Assembly: GCA_001839685.1 (NCBI GenBank)
Contig: MLAK01000630.1
Span: forward strand, 36,002-88,544
Reading direction: 5' to 3'
From: Tritrichomonas foetus
Lineage: Eukaryota; Parabasalia; Tritrichomonadida; Tritrichomonadidae
Length of the DNA: 52,543 nt
The translations under genes were made by a program, and so were the position numbers. The notes under the pieces are model-generated. The model saw only the letters and a list, made by a program, of their open reading frames with translations, was not told where the DNA came from and made no database searches. Below are positions 29,460-38,661 of the stretch, piece by piece (positions within the stretch are counted from its first letter, which is position 1; every line of letters begins with the position of its first letter).

Positions 29460-30674
29460 ATGCCAGCGAAAGTACCCTTTATTCCAGTTAAAAGAGACGC
29501 CGATGATCACTATCGTTATAAGATGCCAAGACTTACATTCCGAAAAGTTTCATCAGGTAACGGTGTTAAGACCGCAATTCTTAATGCCAAACAAGTTGCA
29601 AAAGCAATCGGCCGTTCACTCGGTTGTGTAACACAATGGTTCGGATATGCTCTTGCTGTTCAAGCCAAACAAGGCCAAAATCAAAACCAAGACCAAATCA
29701 TATTAAATGGTGATCATTCAGATAATCGCAAACTTCTTAACTCACTTTATGAATTCATCGACATATTCGTTCTTTGCCCAGCCTGCCAGAATCCAGAAAC
29801 GACGATGGATGTTAAAGATAAGAATTTATTCCTTCATTGCCATTCATGCGGTAACACATCACAAGTTGTTTCAAACAAAGCAGCATACGTTTTGAAAATG
29901 GCAGACTGGATTATTCAACATATTGCTTCAGAAAATAAACAGCAGCCATCAACAGCAACAACTCAAGTGAAAGGCAGAATCGATGCAATTGATGAATTCC
30001 AGAAGAATGTAGGAGGCACAGACGATGGAAGCCAAGGTGTTTATATTAATATTGAAGAATTAACAGCACTTCAAAAGTCGCTCGAACCACAAGCTGAAAC
30101 AGCACCAGCTGAAACAGTTTCTGCTGAAGAAATTGATAAGTTTTTCGATGAAATAACAAAAATGTGTGCTACAGATTGCTCAGATATTGAAATTTATAAG
30201 AAATTTGCACCATTTGCGGAAAAAGCTCAAATGAACTCATCATCAAAATTGAAGATGATTTTTGAGGCTTTATTCGGTGGACAGCCACAAAAGCTTCTCG
30301 AAATTATCGAAAAGAGGAGATCACTTCTCATCAGATTCACAATGGAGGAATCAAGCCAACGTGATATGCTTTCCTTCATGAGCCAATACATATGCAGAAC
30401 ACATCCAGAGTTGATGACATCAGCACCAATTATTTGGTATAAATTATTCGACAATGAAATTATCGAAGAGGCAGCAATACAAAATTGGCGCCAGAAGCCA
30501 TCATCAAGATTTGAAAAAGATAAACAAAAGGCCCAAGATCTTAGAAATGCTATTTTGAAGGATTTCTTCACATGGCTCGCCGAAGCACAATTCGAACAGA
30601 GTGAGAGCTCTGACGAAGAAGTTGTCCCAGAGGCCAAAGAAGAAGATGACGATCTTGACATTGATAATATCTAA
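29460..30674 (+). CDS. Translation initiation factor eIF5
   Basis: A 404-residue protein from ATG 29460. The N-terminal domain begins with YRYKMPRL; Arg19 in that stretch corresponds to the arginine finger (Arg15 in human eIF5) that stimulates GTP hydrolysis by eIF2. A four-cysteine zinc ribbon follows (Cys106, Cys109, Cys127, Cys130), with CPACQNPET matching the family. The middle is polar and linker-like. The C-terminal W2/HEAT domain (about 245-395) is present, with the aromatic and acidic W2 features and a Glu/Asp-rich tail. eIF5 is the GAP for eIF2 in start-codon selection. The length is close to the family norm. The frame is open upstream but the canonical protein starts here. Stop codon in a TAAATAAAG context. 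Confidence 0.93.
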   Translation: MPAKVPFIPVKRDADDHYRYKMPRLTFRKVSSGNGVKTAILNAKQVAKAIGRSLGCVTQWFGYALAVQAKQGQNQNQDQIILNGDHSDNRKLLNSLYEFIDIFVLCPACQNPETTMDVKDKNLFLHCHSCGNTSQVVSNKAAYVLKMADWIIQHIASENKQQPSTATTQVKGRIDAIDEFQKNVGGTDDGSQGVYINIEELTALQKSLEPQAETAPAETVSAEEIDKFFDEITKMCATDCSDIEIYKKFAPFAEKAQMNSSSKLKMIFEALFGGQPQKLLEIIEKRRSLLIRFTMEESSQRDMLSFMSQYICRTHPELMTSAPIIWYKLFDNEIIEEAAIQNWRQKPSSRFEKDKQKAQDLRNAILKDFFTWLAEAQFEQSESSDEEVVPEAKEEDDDLDIDNI

Positions 30675-30954
30675 ATAAAGTTAACAAAATACATATAAAT
30701 TTGTTCATTTTCTATATTTTCGATCACCAAAATTAACATTTTCTGTAGTTATATGGTCTTTTCTTCAGAATTTGCGAACAAATAGGAGCAGAAAAAGTCG
30801 TTATGTTGACAAAGCAAAAAGAAAAGTAAGTAATATTATGGAACACAATTTGCGAAATTGTGCATGGACCAGGATTATGAGATTAATGAAAAAAGAAAGA
30901 TAGAGAAAATTTTAGAATAGAATAATATTTATAATAATGAAACAGAGTATTAAA

Positions 30955-31410
30955 TTATTGTCCCAGGTTGGATTGAACTTTTTCGATTGCTTCTCTGACA
31001 AAAAGGTCTTCTTCTTCCTCTTCTTCTTCTTCTTCGTCATTTGGTGATTCGGAAAACTCGTTTTGACTTTCTTCTTCCTCTGCCTCAGGCGGTGCATAAA
31101 ATCCAATTGCATGAACTTGATGTGGGCCTCGAGCTTCCAATATGCATTTTTCGCCGGGGAGAATTCGGAAATGAACTGATTTATGCTCACAGACTCCTGG
31201 TGCAAGGGTTGCAACAAGAACATCTGTGCTTTCGGCTTTATCACTGTGGGCTGAGCATTTCGCGAAAAGGCGGACCGGCTTTGTCGAATTTTCGTTAATA
31301 TAAGGAATTGATAAATTTGTGATAATTAAATATTCTGATTCAGAAGCGTCAGCAGTTGCTGTATTTCCTTCTTTTACGATTGTTGACCAAAATTTTTTAT
31401 TTCCGCTCAT
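30955..31410 (-). CDS. Nucleoplasmin-like histone chaperone
   Basis: A 151-residue minus-strand protein, ATG at 31408-31410. It starts with an FWSTIVKEGN strand, then residues about 10-108 read as a beta-rich jelly roll that resembles the nucleoplasmin/NPL core: LVATLAPG in the middle, VHFRILPGE, and the final VHAIGFYAP strand. After this comes a highly acidic tract (nine consecutive Glu near 126-134) and a short C-terminal helix. This matches the architecture of nucleoplasmins and of the nucleoplasmin-like domains of FKBP39-type proteins; no FKBP domain follows. Such proteins form pentamers and bind histones through acidic tracts. The match is by pattern, not by residue identity. Confidence 0.7.
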   Translation of the reverse strand: MSGNKKFWSTIVKEGNTATADASESEYLIITNLSIPYINENSTKPVRLFAKCSAHSDKAESTDVLVATLAPGVCEHKSVHFRILPGEKCILEARGPHQVHAIGFYAPPEAEEEESQNEFSESPNDEEEEEEEEEDLFVREAIEKVQSNLGQ

Positions 31411-31848
31411 CCAAATGCCTTGATGGAATGATGAATTGTTATATGAAAAACTATAATGACATGCTAAATGAAATCCTCAAAAATTGTAAAATTCTCCAAT
31501 ATTCATTCATGAATAAAAAGAATGAGATTCATTGATTGTGAGCTTATAACTACCATTTAATAATACTGCATTATAATTCAACTTCAGAATTGAGCTCACG
31601 ATCAATTCATCTTTAGAATTGACCAAATTTGGCAGTCTTTTTCATATTTGGTCGAAATGCAGATGTATATACCAATTGTATAACATACCATTTCCATTTA
31701 TATAAAATGTTATAAATAAAATTTTTGTCATTTGTTTTTCTTTATCATTGATCGAATGGCATGAGTTAATCTTTTCTTTGATCAATTTGAAACAAAAACA
31801 GGAGGGAAAGATGAAAAAAGTTGACATTTTGTAAAACAAATCATAATT
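31411..31848. other. Intergenic with inverted repeat
   Basis: Between two minus-strand genes, so it contains a promoter for the nucleoplasmin-like gene and the 3' end of the next. A 15-nt inverted repeat (31531-31545 and 31592-31606) can pair fully if two G-U pairs are allowed, with a 46-nt loop. Confidence 0.5.
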
Positions 31849-32595
31849 TTATTTAGGGTTTGCCTGCTGCTCCTCATTATCGAGTTCTGAAATCCTTTCG
31901 ATGGTTGCCAAGTTGTGGCGAGTCTGCGGCGGCCAGGAGACTTCCAGGAGAGGAGTCCACTCGATTGGCGAATCGAATATTTCGAGATACTCCTCGAGCG
32001 TGGTCACATCGGCATTCTCAGCAAAACCTAAAACACGGAAATCAGCAGGTAAATACTTGAAATGCTCGCGAAGAAGGTTCTGCATTGCATCTGTTCTTCT
32101 TAATTCTGTCATCGACGATAGATTTTCAGCAAGCGATAGAAATGCATTATAAACTTCTGCAATAGAAACTTCTAGTTGTGCGTTTGCTGTGAAAAAGTCT
32201 TGCTTCATTGAATCAATTTGTGCAACATCGAAAAACTTAATCGTGTCAACTGGAACGTTATCTGTAGAAAGTAAAATCTTGACTGGCCACATTCCGCTTT
32301 TGTCCTTATCTCGGACGAGTCCTCTTAAAAAGTCGAACATTTTTTCGGAATTTGATTGCAGTAAGTGAATGGTTGCTCCTGGATACAAAAATGACATACC
32401 TAATATTGGGTCGACTTCTGACTGGCCTAGCCACTTGTTTAGGTAGGCGCGAATCGAATCTTTCGTTGATTGCTCTGTCGCTTTTGTGGCGATGAAGAGA
32501 CGAAGGTTAAATATCTTATGCATGGAATCTTTTGGATATCTTTTCAACGTGACGTCTAAAAGATTCTCGCGTTTGTCATCGCTTAAGTGTGCCAT
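31849..32595 (-). CDS. BLUF/TEX47-like protein
   Basis: The first ATG is at 32593-32595, giving 248 residues; the longer frame starts with a non-ATG codon. A segment about residues 30-110 has the spacing of the BLUF-like ferredoxin fold: a first beta strand (FNLRLFIATKAT), a helix, then an ILGMSFLYPGATIHLLQ strand pair similar to the TGxLLYxxGxFxQxLEG pattern, and a helix (FDFLRGL). A tyrosine in the first strand that is essential for flavin photochemistry is not evident, so light sensing is unlikely. Size and pattern recall animal TEX47-type proteins, also BLUF-like without flavin; I hold this loosely. The C-terminus ends in a proline and acidic segment. The predicted leader is only three bases (TCAAAATGG). 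Confidence 0.4.
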   Translation of the reverse strand: MAHLSDDKRENLLDVTLKRYPKDSMHKIFNLRLFIATKATEQSTKDSIRAYLNKWLGQSEVDPILGMSFLYPGATIHLLQSNSEKMFDFLRGLVRDKDKSGMWPVKILLSTDNVPVDTIKFFDVAQIDSMKQDFFTANAQLEVSIAEVYNAFLSLAENLSSMTELRRTDAMQNLLREHFKYLPADFRVLGFAENADVTTLEEYLEIFDSPIEWTPLLEVSWPPQTRHNLATIERISELDNEEQQANPK

Positions 32596-33052
32596 TTTGA
32601 TGTGTTCGTTTATAATCTTTTTGAGGAAGGCCAAATATCACTTGAAAATAAAATTAATAACGAAAAAACTAAAGCCAAATAAGAACGCAAAATATTGAAT
32701 AGCATTCAAATATTTGATGTTTCATGAAAAGAGGAAAAATATCCAACTTTTCATCTGAGCTAATGATTATATTCAACTGCACTTTGAAACAAGTAAATTA
32801 ATATCCCATCTAAATACTAATATTTCCGATAAAACGAAATTTCCTCATAAAAACAAATTAATCATTTATCATATTTAGGTATTTCATTAATATTTTCTAT
32901 ATTTTATGATAGAGTAGAATTTGATGATAGTCTAAATGATTTGGAAATATCACGAGATTTGATGCAATAATGAGTTCATTCAATTTTATTTGACCTTCAC
33001 ATGCTTTTCATTTTTGGGGTGCACCCTAGAAAATTTTCATAGATGATTTTTG
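32596..33052. other. Divergent promoter region
   Basis: It lies between a minus-strand gene on the left and the plus-strand kinase-Sel1 gene on the right, so it must hold both promoters. TCATAGATG at 33037-33045 is initiator-like for the right-hand gene, with a leader of 14 nt to ATG 33053. No open frame was accepted. Confidence 0.45.
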
Positions 33053-36000
33053 ATGTTCAATAAATCTTTTTCCCAGGCGGCCCTTAATATGGCCGATTTC
33101 ACATTTATCAAAACACTTGGTTACGGATCGCACGGTGAATCACGATGTTATTGTGATAAGGAATCAACTGAAGATAAATATGTTTTAAAACAAATAAATA
33201 CCTGTTCAGAAACTGATCTCCAAATTCAACATTTTAAATTCCAAATCAATTTTCCATCACTCCTTCGATATAATGGAGTTTATAAAATCGCAACAACGAA
33301 CGAATCGTCTGATTATATAATATCGACCAAATATTTTCCCAATGGTTCGCTTGAAAAGCAAATCACAGAAAAATCGTTAAATAATACTGACAAATCTATC
33401 GCTATTTTTGGAATTGCCGCTGCTTTAAATTTTTTACATTCCAACGGTTTATTTCACGGTCATCTTTTTCCATCAAATATTTTATTCGATAATAATAATG
33501 AACCAAGAGTTTGTGATTTTTCTCTCTATCAATTAAATCCATACGACGTTTCAATGGTTGTAATTTTAAATAAAACTTTATATTTAGCACCTGAACATGT
33601 TTTTGAATCAAAAATTGACACAAAAACCGATGTTTTTTCGTATGCAATGATAGTTTATTGTATTTTAACGAACACTCTCTTTGAAACTACGCCTGAACAA
33701 CAGTTTATACTTTTAAAAGAACAATTTCTGGGGAAAAGACCAGCTTTACATTCGAAATCAAAATCAGACATAAAACTAACTCAAAATTCTTCTTCTACTT
33801 CTAATTACAATTCCAATCTAGATTATGATTCTATTTCAAATTTTTGCATAAATTCGAATTTAGATTTTGAAATTCCAGAATTTTATCAAAATATGCTGAC
33901 GAAATGTTGGCATTCTGATCCAGAAAAACGACCAACATTTTCAGAAATTTTGACAGAATTTACAACAAAGAATGATTTTATTTTAAATGGTTCAGATTTA
34001 TCAAAAGTTCAAATTTATCAAAATAAATTATATCCAAACGGATTTCAAAGCGCCTTTTTACGTCAAAATAATAATAATTTATCAAAGTTTATGCTTCTTC
34101 CACCAATCTTCAGTGATGGCATAAAACGCAATTTTTATAAAGATATTCAAGGAAAGACAACTTCAGTTTCTTCGTTTTCAACGCATAAATCAACACTCGA
34201 AACAGAAATTGAAAATACTTACAAACGAAATATTTTACGAAAAGCAAATAAAACTCAAAATGAACATTCAAAAGCAATATCACTCAACAATGACAATAAT
34301 AATAATTTAAACAATGAAAATAATGAAGGTAATGAAAAGGCATTTTCACCGATTTATTTCGATTTTCAACTTCCAAAACCAACAAAAACACCACATAAAA
34401 TTTCTACATCCTATTCATCATCAGCAATTAATCAAATGAGTTCATTTATTTCTGTTGTGATGAATACTTCAGCGGAATCAGATAAAAATTCTAACAATAC
34501 ACCGCCTTCCTCGCCAAAATCAACAAATTCAAATTCGACTTTAATAAATTCTCATTCTTCTTCTGCAAATACACATGAAAACAACAATTCTATCATCAAT
34601 CAAAATAAAAATAACAATAAAAATAGTCGACAAAACAACAATTCTCAGATTAATACATCGCATATTAATTATCATAATAATCATAGACATAATAACAGTA
34701 TGAATTATTTATCTCCATCTGTAATAAAAAGAAATCAATCTGTATCTGCTTTATCAAACCTAACAAATTCTGGATCAAATGATGAAATTGATTTGAAAGT
34801 TTCTGCTGATTGTGGAAATATCGAATCGCAATATAAATATGGAATTTCACTTCTTGAGGGTCCAAATGCCAATGAAGGTGCGAAATACATCAAACTTGCT
34901 GCAGATAGTGGCCATTTAGGTGCGCAAAGGCATTATGCGTATCTTGCACGCACCGCAACAGTCATCCAATCATCTCGTAAGGTTTGTGATCACTATATGA
35001 AGCTTGCAGCGAATAGTGGTGATGTTGCATCACAAATGGAATATGCAGCAATGCTTGAATCTGGTAAATTTATTCAACAGAACCTAAAAAGTGCGGCAAA
35101 GTATTATCATTCTGCCGCTATGAAGAATGATAAAAATGCACAATATATTTATGGCACTTTTCTTGAAGAAGGAAAAGGAGTTTCAAAAAATATCTTCGAA
35201 GCTGTTGAATTTTATAAAAAATCCGCCGACCAAGGTCATTCTCGTGCTCAATTAAAACTTGCTCTCCTTCTAAAAAATGAAGAAAGTGCTAAATATTTGA
35301 AAAAAGCAGCCGATGCCAATAATACAACCGCACAAGTTGCTTACGCCAAAATGCTATTGGCTGGAGAAGTTGTAGAAAAAGATGTACATGCTGGAATGCG
35401 ATATTTAAAAGAAGCCATTAATTTAAACAATAGTGATGCAATGTTTATTCTTGGCTGTCTTTTATACTACAGTTCAGAGAAAAAGAAAGAAGATGAAGGC
35501 TGTCATTTCATTAAAAAATCCGCATCTTTAGGAAATGGAAGAGCTATTTTTCAATGTGGACTAATGATTTCTAATTTAGATAGCACCATAGAAAATATTT
35601 CTGAGATATTTTTTGAAGATATCATTAAAAACACATCAATTGAAAATAATAATAAAGCTTTATTTGAAAATTGTTGGGATAATAATCTTCCTGAAGGTGA
35701 AAACTTAGACGAGATTATGGAAGATTGTATCCAATTCTTTATAAGAGCTGCTGAAGATGGTTTAAGTGATGCACAATACTTATTAGGTTTACTTCTTCTG
35801 AAAAACACCTATAATAAACCACTTCCACACACACCAACAGATTATATTAAGAAAGCAGCTGATTCTGGTTGTACTCGAGCCCAACTTGCTCATGCTGTCT
35901 CAATGGATGATGGACGTGGAATTCCACAAAACCTTAGAGAAGCCGCAAAATATTATAAAATGGCAGCAGATGGTGGAAATGTACCAGCAATGGTAAATTA

Positions 36001-37174
36001 TGCATTTATGTTGTTTGACGGGCGTGGTCCAAATCGGAATAGAAAAGAAGCCATTAAATACATGAAGCAAGCTGCTGATGCAAATTATCTAGTTGCTGCT
36101 TTTAAATATGCGATGATTCTTTATAATGGACAAGGAACATCAAAAGACATAAAATTGGCAGTATCTTATTTTGAAAAAGTCGTGTTTGGAAGTGCAAATT
36201 TAACATCTTCTGATATTAGGCATGCTTCTGATATATCTAATTTACAAATGATGCAAGAATCAGCTCGCTCCATTCGCTCTGCTGCTGAGCAGGGTTCTTC
36301 AGAAGCTCAGCGAATTTATGCAACAATGCTTCTGCGTGGAATCATCTTTCAAGAGAATCCAACTGAAGCTCAGCGCTACTTTAAAAAAGCAGCTGATTCG
36401 AATGATCCTGTTGCATTATGTTTTGTCGCGAATCAAATGTTGAGTAGTGGAAATGGAGACCACATTGAAGCAGCCAGGAAATTAAAAATTGCAGCTGATC
36501 TTGGAAATCAATACGCGCAATTTAAATATGCAATGATGGCTGAAGATGGAGATGGTGTTGAACAAAACTTTGTCGAAGCTGCTGAATATTATAAAAAAGC
36601 AGCAGATCAAAATTTACCACCAGCACAACTTCAATATGGAATTATGTTGGAATGTGGTGATGGTGTTGAGCAAAACTATGAAGAAGCTGTAAAATATTAC
36701 GAATTAGCAGCAACAACTGAACCTGAAGCAATGATAAATTTAGGGAAAATGTTGAAAAATGGAATTGGTATAGAAAAGAATCTCGAAAGAGCAGCTTCGC
36801 TTTTCCAAAAAGCTGCAAAAATGGGAAACAAAGATGGTCAATACATGTATGCAAGAATGTTGCAAAAGGGTGAAGGCGTAAAATGTGATAAAAGGACAGC
36901 TGCTTATTTGTATAAAATGGCAGCGTCGCCTCCATTTATGTCAAAAGCCTCTTACACTCCAAAAGCCCAGTTTAGATATGCAGAAATGCTTGAAAAAGGT
37001 GATGGAATCTTAATGGACTTTGAAGAAGCCACCAAATTCTTCAATTATGCATCTGATTTCGACGAGCCACCAGAAATGGTGGAATTGAAATCTTTCCAAA
37101 CAAAAACAAAGCAGGTAAAGTGGACTGTTTTCTTCTTAGCCTTTGTTCTCATCGCATTTGAAAAGTTTTTCTGA
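33053..37174 (+). CDS. Pseudokinase with Sel1 repeats and C-terminal membrane anchor
   Basis: A 1373-residue protein; ATG 33053 is chosen for its initiator-like TCATA 14 nt upstream, though an ATG 12 codons later is also possible. Residues about 17-300 form a protein-kinase fold with the ATP-binding lysine (Lys46), a LAPE motif and a C-lobe Trp/Pro region, but the catalytic loop reads HGHLFPSN at 135-142: the catalytic Asp is His137, and the usual Lys is Phe139. The metal-binding motif is Asp155-Phe-Ser. A long Asn/Ser-rich disordered linker (about 320-575) leads to about 18-20 Sel1-type repeats (580-1345), each with AA..Y..AA and G.AQY.YG patterns. The chain ends with a hydrophobic span (about 1353-1372), making it tail-anchored. 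Kinase-Sel1 proteins are expanded in trichomonads. Likely a scaffold on an internal membrane; partners unknown. Confidence 0.85.
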   Translation: MFNKSFSQAALNMADFTFIKTLGYGSHGESRCYCDKESTEDKYVLKQINTCSETDLQIQHFKFQINFPSLLRYNGVYKIATTNESSDYIISTKYFPNGSLEKQITEKSLNNTDKSIAIFGIAAALNFLHSNGLFHGHLFPSNILFDNNNEPRVCDFSLYQLNPYDVSMVVILNKTLYLAPEHVFESKIDTKTDVFSYAMIVYCILTNTLFETTPEQQFILLKEQFLGKRPALHSKSKSDIKLTQNSSSTSNYNSNLDYDSISNFCINSNLDFEIPEFYQNMLTKCWHSDPEKRPTFSEILTEFTTKNDFILNGSDLSKVQIYQNKLYPNGFQSAFLRQNNNNLSKFMLLPPIFSDGIKRNFYKDIQGKTTSVSSFSTHKSTLETEIENTYKRNILRKANKTQNEHSKAISLNNDNNNNLNNENNEGNEKAFSPIYFDFQLPKPTKTPHKISTSYSSSAINQMSSFISVVMNTSAESDKNSNNTPPSSPKSTNSNSTLINSHSSSANTHENNNSIINQNKNNNKNSRQNNNSQINTSHINYHNNHRHNNSMNYLSPSVIKRNQSVSALSNLTNSGSNDEIDLKVSADCGNIESQYKYGISLLEGPNANEGAKYIKLAADSGHLGAQRHYAYLARTATVIQSSRKVCDHYMKLAANSGDVASQMEYAAMLESGKFIQQNLKSAAKYYHSAAMKNDKNAQYIYGTFLEEGKGVSKNIFEAVEFYKKSADQGHSRAQLKLALLLKNEESAKYLKKAADANNTTAQVAYAKMLLAGEVVEKDVHAGMRYLKEAINLNNSDAMFILGCLLYYSSEKKKEDEGCHFIKKSASLGNGRAIFQCGLMISNLDSTIENISEIFFEDIIKNTSIENNNKALFENCWDNNLPEGENLDEIMEDCIQFFIRAAEDGLSDAQYLLGLLLLKNTYNKPLPHTPTDYIKKAADSGCTRAQLAHAVSMDDGRGIPQNLREAAKYYKMAADGGNVPAMVNYAFMLFDGRGPNRNRKEAIKYMKQAADANYLVAAFKYAMILYNGQGTSKDIKLAVSYFEKVVFGSANLTSSDIRHASDISNLQMMQESARSIRSAAEQGSSEAQRIYATMLLRGIIFQENPTEAQRYFKKAADSNDPVALCFVANQMLSSGNGDHIEAARKLKIAADLGNQYAQFKYAMMAEDGDGVEQNFVEAAEYYKKAADQNLPPAQLQYGIMLECGDGVEQNYEEAVKYYELAATTEPEAMINLGKMLKNGIGIEKNLERAASLFQKAAKMGNKDGQYMYARMLQKGEGVKCDKRTAAYLYKMAASPPFMSKASYTPKAQFRYAEMLEKGDGILMDFEEATKFFNYASDFDEPPEMVELKSFQTKTKQVKWTVFFLAFVLIAFEKFF

Positions 37175-37408
37175 TAATGTTATGATAATGAATCTGTGAT
37201 TTATAGAATTCTTTTGTTTTTAACAAAATGTTATGTATTTTATAAAGATTATATTAAATATCAAAATCTATTTTTTTCAAAATATTTTCGCATTCTTTCA
37301 TGAAATCACTTTCACACATTTTCTGATAAAATCGCTTTTATGACGTAATAAACAATACTTTATTGAAGTAAATTATAATATATATAGATATGTTTAATAT
37401 ATAATATT

Positions 37409-38332
37409 CTAACAAAGATCATAGTTAGTGAGACAACATTCACGCACAGATAGTGGAATCTCATTGAAATATGGATGCTGAAGAGCTTCCTTTGCTGTTA
37501 TTCTGTTTGCTGGATCTAAACAGAGCATTTTGGAAAGAAGATCAACAAACCAGATATCATCTGATTGAACTAAATCAGCAAGGTTCTTTGGTTCATACGA
37601 GAAATAATTAATTTTATTATTTCTCAAGTCATGAAAACATTCAATAGTTTCTTGTGTCGGTGTTCCAAAAATTTGAAATATTTTGTGAACCATATCAATT
37701 TCTGAATCGCCCCGAAAAAGTGGAGTGCCTCTAGCCATTTCGGCCATAACACAGCCGGCGCTCCATATATCAACAGAAAGCTCGTAGAAATCATTATGTA
37801 ATAACACCTCTGGGGGTCTGTACCAAAGGGTGACAACGCCATCCGTGAATGTTCGAATTGGAACTGTGAAGAATCGGGCGAGTCCAAAATCACCTATCTT
37901 TAGGTGCCCTTCTTTGTCAAGCAATAAATTGTCTGGTTTGATGTCTCTGTGAATAACTCGATGTGTATGAAGGAAATATAAGCCAGCGAGAAGCTGAAAT
38001 CCGTAGGATCGTTGAAGATTCGTTTTGAGAGGACCTTTGGTGTGCGCTAAAAGTTTGCGAAGGTCAAAATCTAAATGCTCAAATATCAATGTTAGCGAGT
38101 TTTCTTTAAGTGACAGATTAATCATTTTAACAACATTACAATGTTTAATAATACGTAAAATTGTTAATTCGCGAAGTGTTGTTGAAGAAACGCCTTCTTC
38201 TTCTTGTTCGAGTCGCATCACCTTCATCGCGACTAATTCGTTGTTTGTCGTATCGCGTGCTTTGTAAACAATCCCGTAAGTGCCTTCACCGAGTTTTTCG
38301 AGTTTCTCATAACGTGAAAGCGGTGAGTTCAT
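37409..38332 (-). CDS. Cyclin-dependent kinase (CDK1/2-like)
   Basis: A 307-residue minus-strand kinase, ATG at 38330-38332. Gly-rich loop GEGTYGIVYKA with the inhibitory Thr18-Tyr19 pair, catalytic Lys37, a PSTAIRE-type helix reading SSTTLRE (49-55), HRD at 128-130 with Lys132 and Asn135, and DFG at 148-150. The activation loop has RTFT with Thr163 in the position of CDK2 Thr160 and then VVTLWYR, but the following motif is RPPE (172-175) rather than RAPE. The GDSEIDMVHKIFQIFGTP stretch is typical of CDKs. It is therefore an active-looking cell-cycle-type CDK requiring a cyclin. The family is known to be multi-copy in trichomonads, so I do not give a specific symbol. Confidence 0.93.
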   Translation of the reverse strand: MNSPLSRYEKLEKLGEGTYGIVYKARDTTNNELVAMKVMRLEQEEEGVSSTTLRELTILRIIKHCNVVKMINLSLKENSLTLIFEHLDFDLRKLLAHTKGPLKTNLQRSYGFQLLAGLYFLHTHRVIHRDIKPDNLLLDKEGHLKIGDFGLARFFTVPIRTFTDGVVTLWYRPPEVLLHNDFYELSVDIWSAGCVMAEMARGTPLFRGDSEIDMVHKIFQIFGTPTQETIECFHDLRNNKINYFSYEPKNLADLVQSDDIWFVDLLSKMLCLDPANRITAKEALQHPYFNEIPLSVRECCLTNYDLC

Positions 38333-38661
38333 GAAATTGTGCTAAGTACGTTTATAATTTAATTTTGCGCTTTCATCTCAACACCAACGGCACAATTCTT
38401 TTGAAAACCACAAAATGTCATATTAATTTTATTGAAAATTTCTACAAACCTTTCAAAAAAGAAAAAACTCTGAAAGATCAAAGCACTTCAAGACCGATTA
38501 GAAACACTTCAAATTCGACGAGAAACGCCTCAAATCCAATTAGAAACACCTCAAGAAACTATCTGAATTGATTACAGAAACGATCTCAAAAGAATTACAT
38601 AAACGACGAAAAGAAAAATGAAAAGAATCGATAAGTAAAACCTTTGGAACTTTACATACAA
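38333..38661. other. Inter-kinase spacer with 21-bp minisatellite
   Basis: It separates the CDK start from the CAMK-like stop, both on the minus strand. It contains the tandem repeat at 38484-38557. An ORF at 38365-38571 reads through the repeat but has no ATG and is not called. Confidence 0.5.
38484..38557. repeat. 21-bp tandem repeat, 3.5 copies
   Basis: Three units of 21 bp, each starting C[AG]C[TC]TCAA and ending AGAAA (38484-38504, 38505-38525, 38526-38546), then a partial fourth. The unit is a multiple of three, so an open frame yields a seven-residue pattern of the type TS-x-x-x-RN. Without an ATG it is treated as non-coding. Confidence 0.8.

Noticed and set aside
30227..30661. 144-codon minus-strand ORF opposite eIF5
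   Set aside because: It is the antisense shadow of the eIF5 coding sequence, with Ser runs produced by Glu/Asp codons on the other strand.
38365..38571. 68-codon plus-strand ORF with a seven-residue repeat
   Set aside because: There is no ATG in the frame; the repeat is better seen as a minisatellite.
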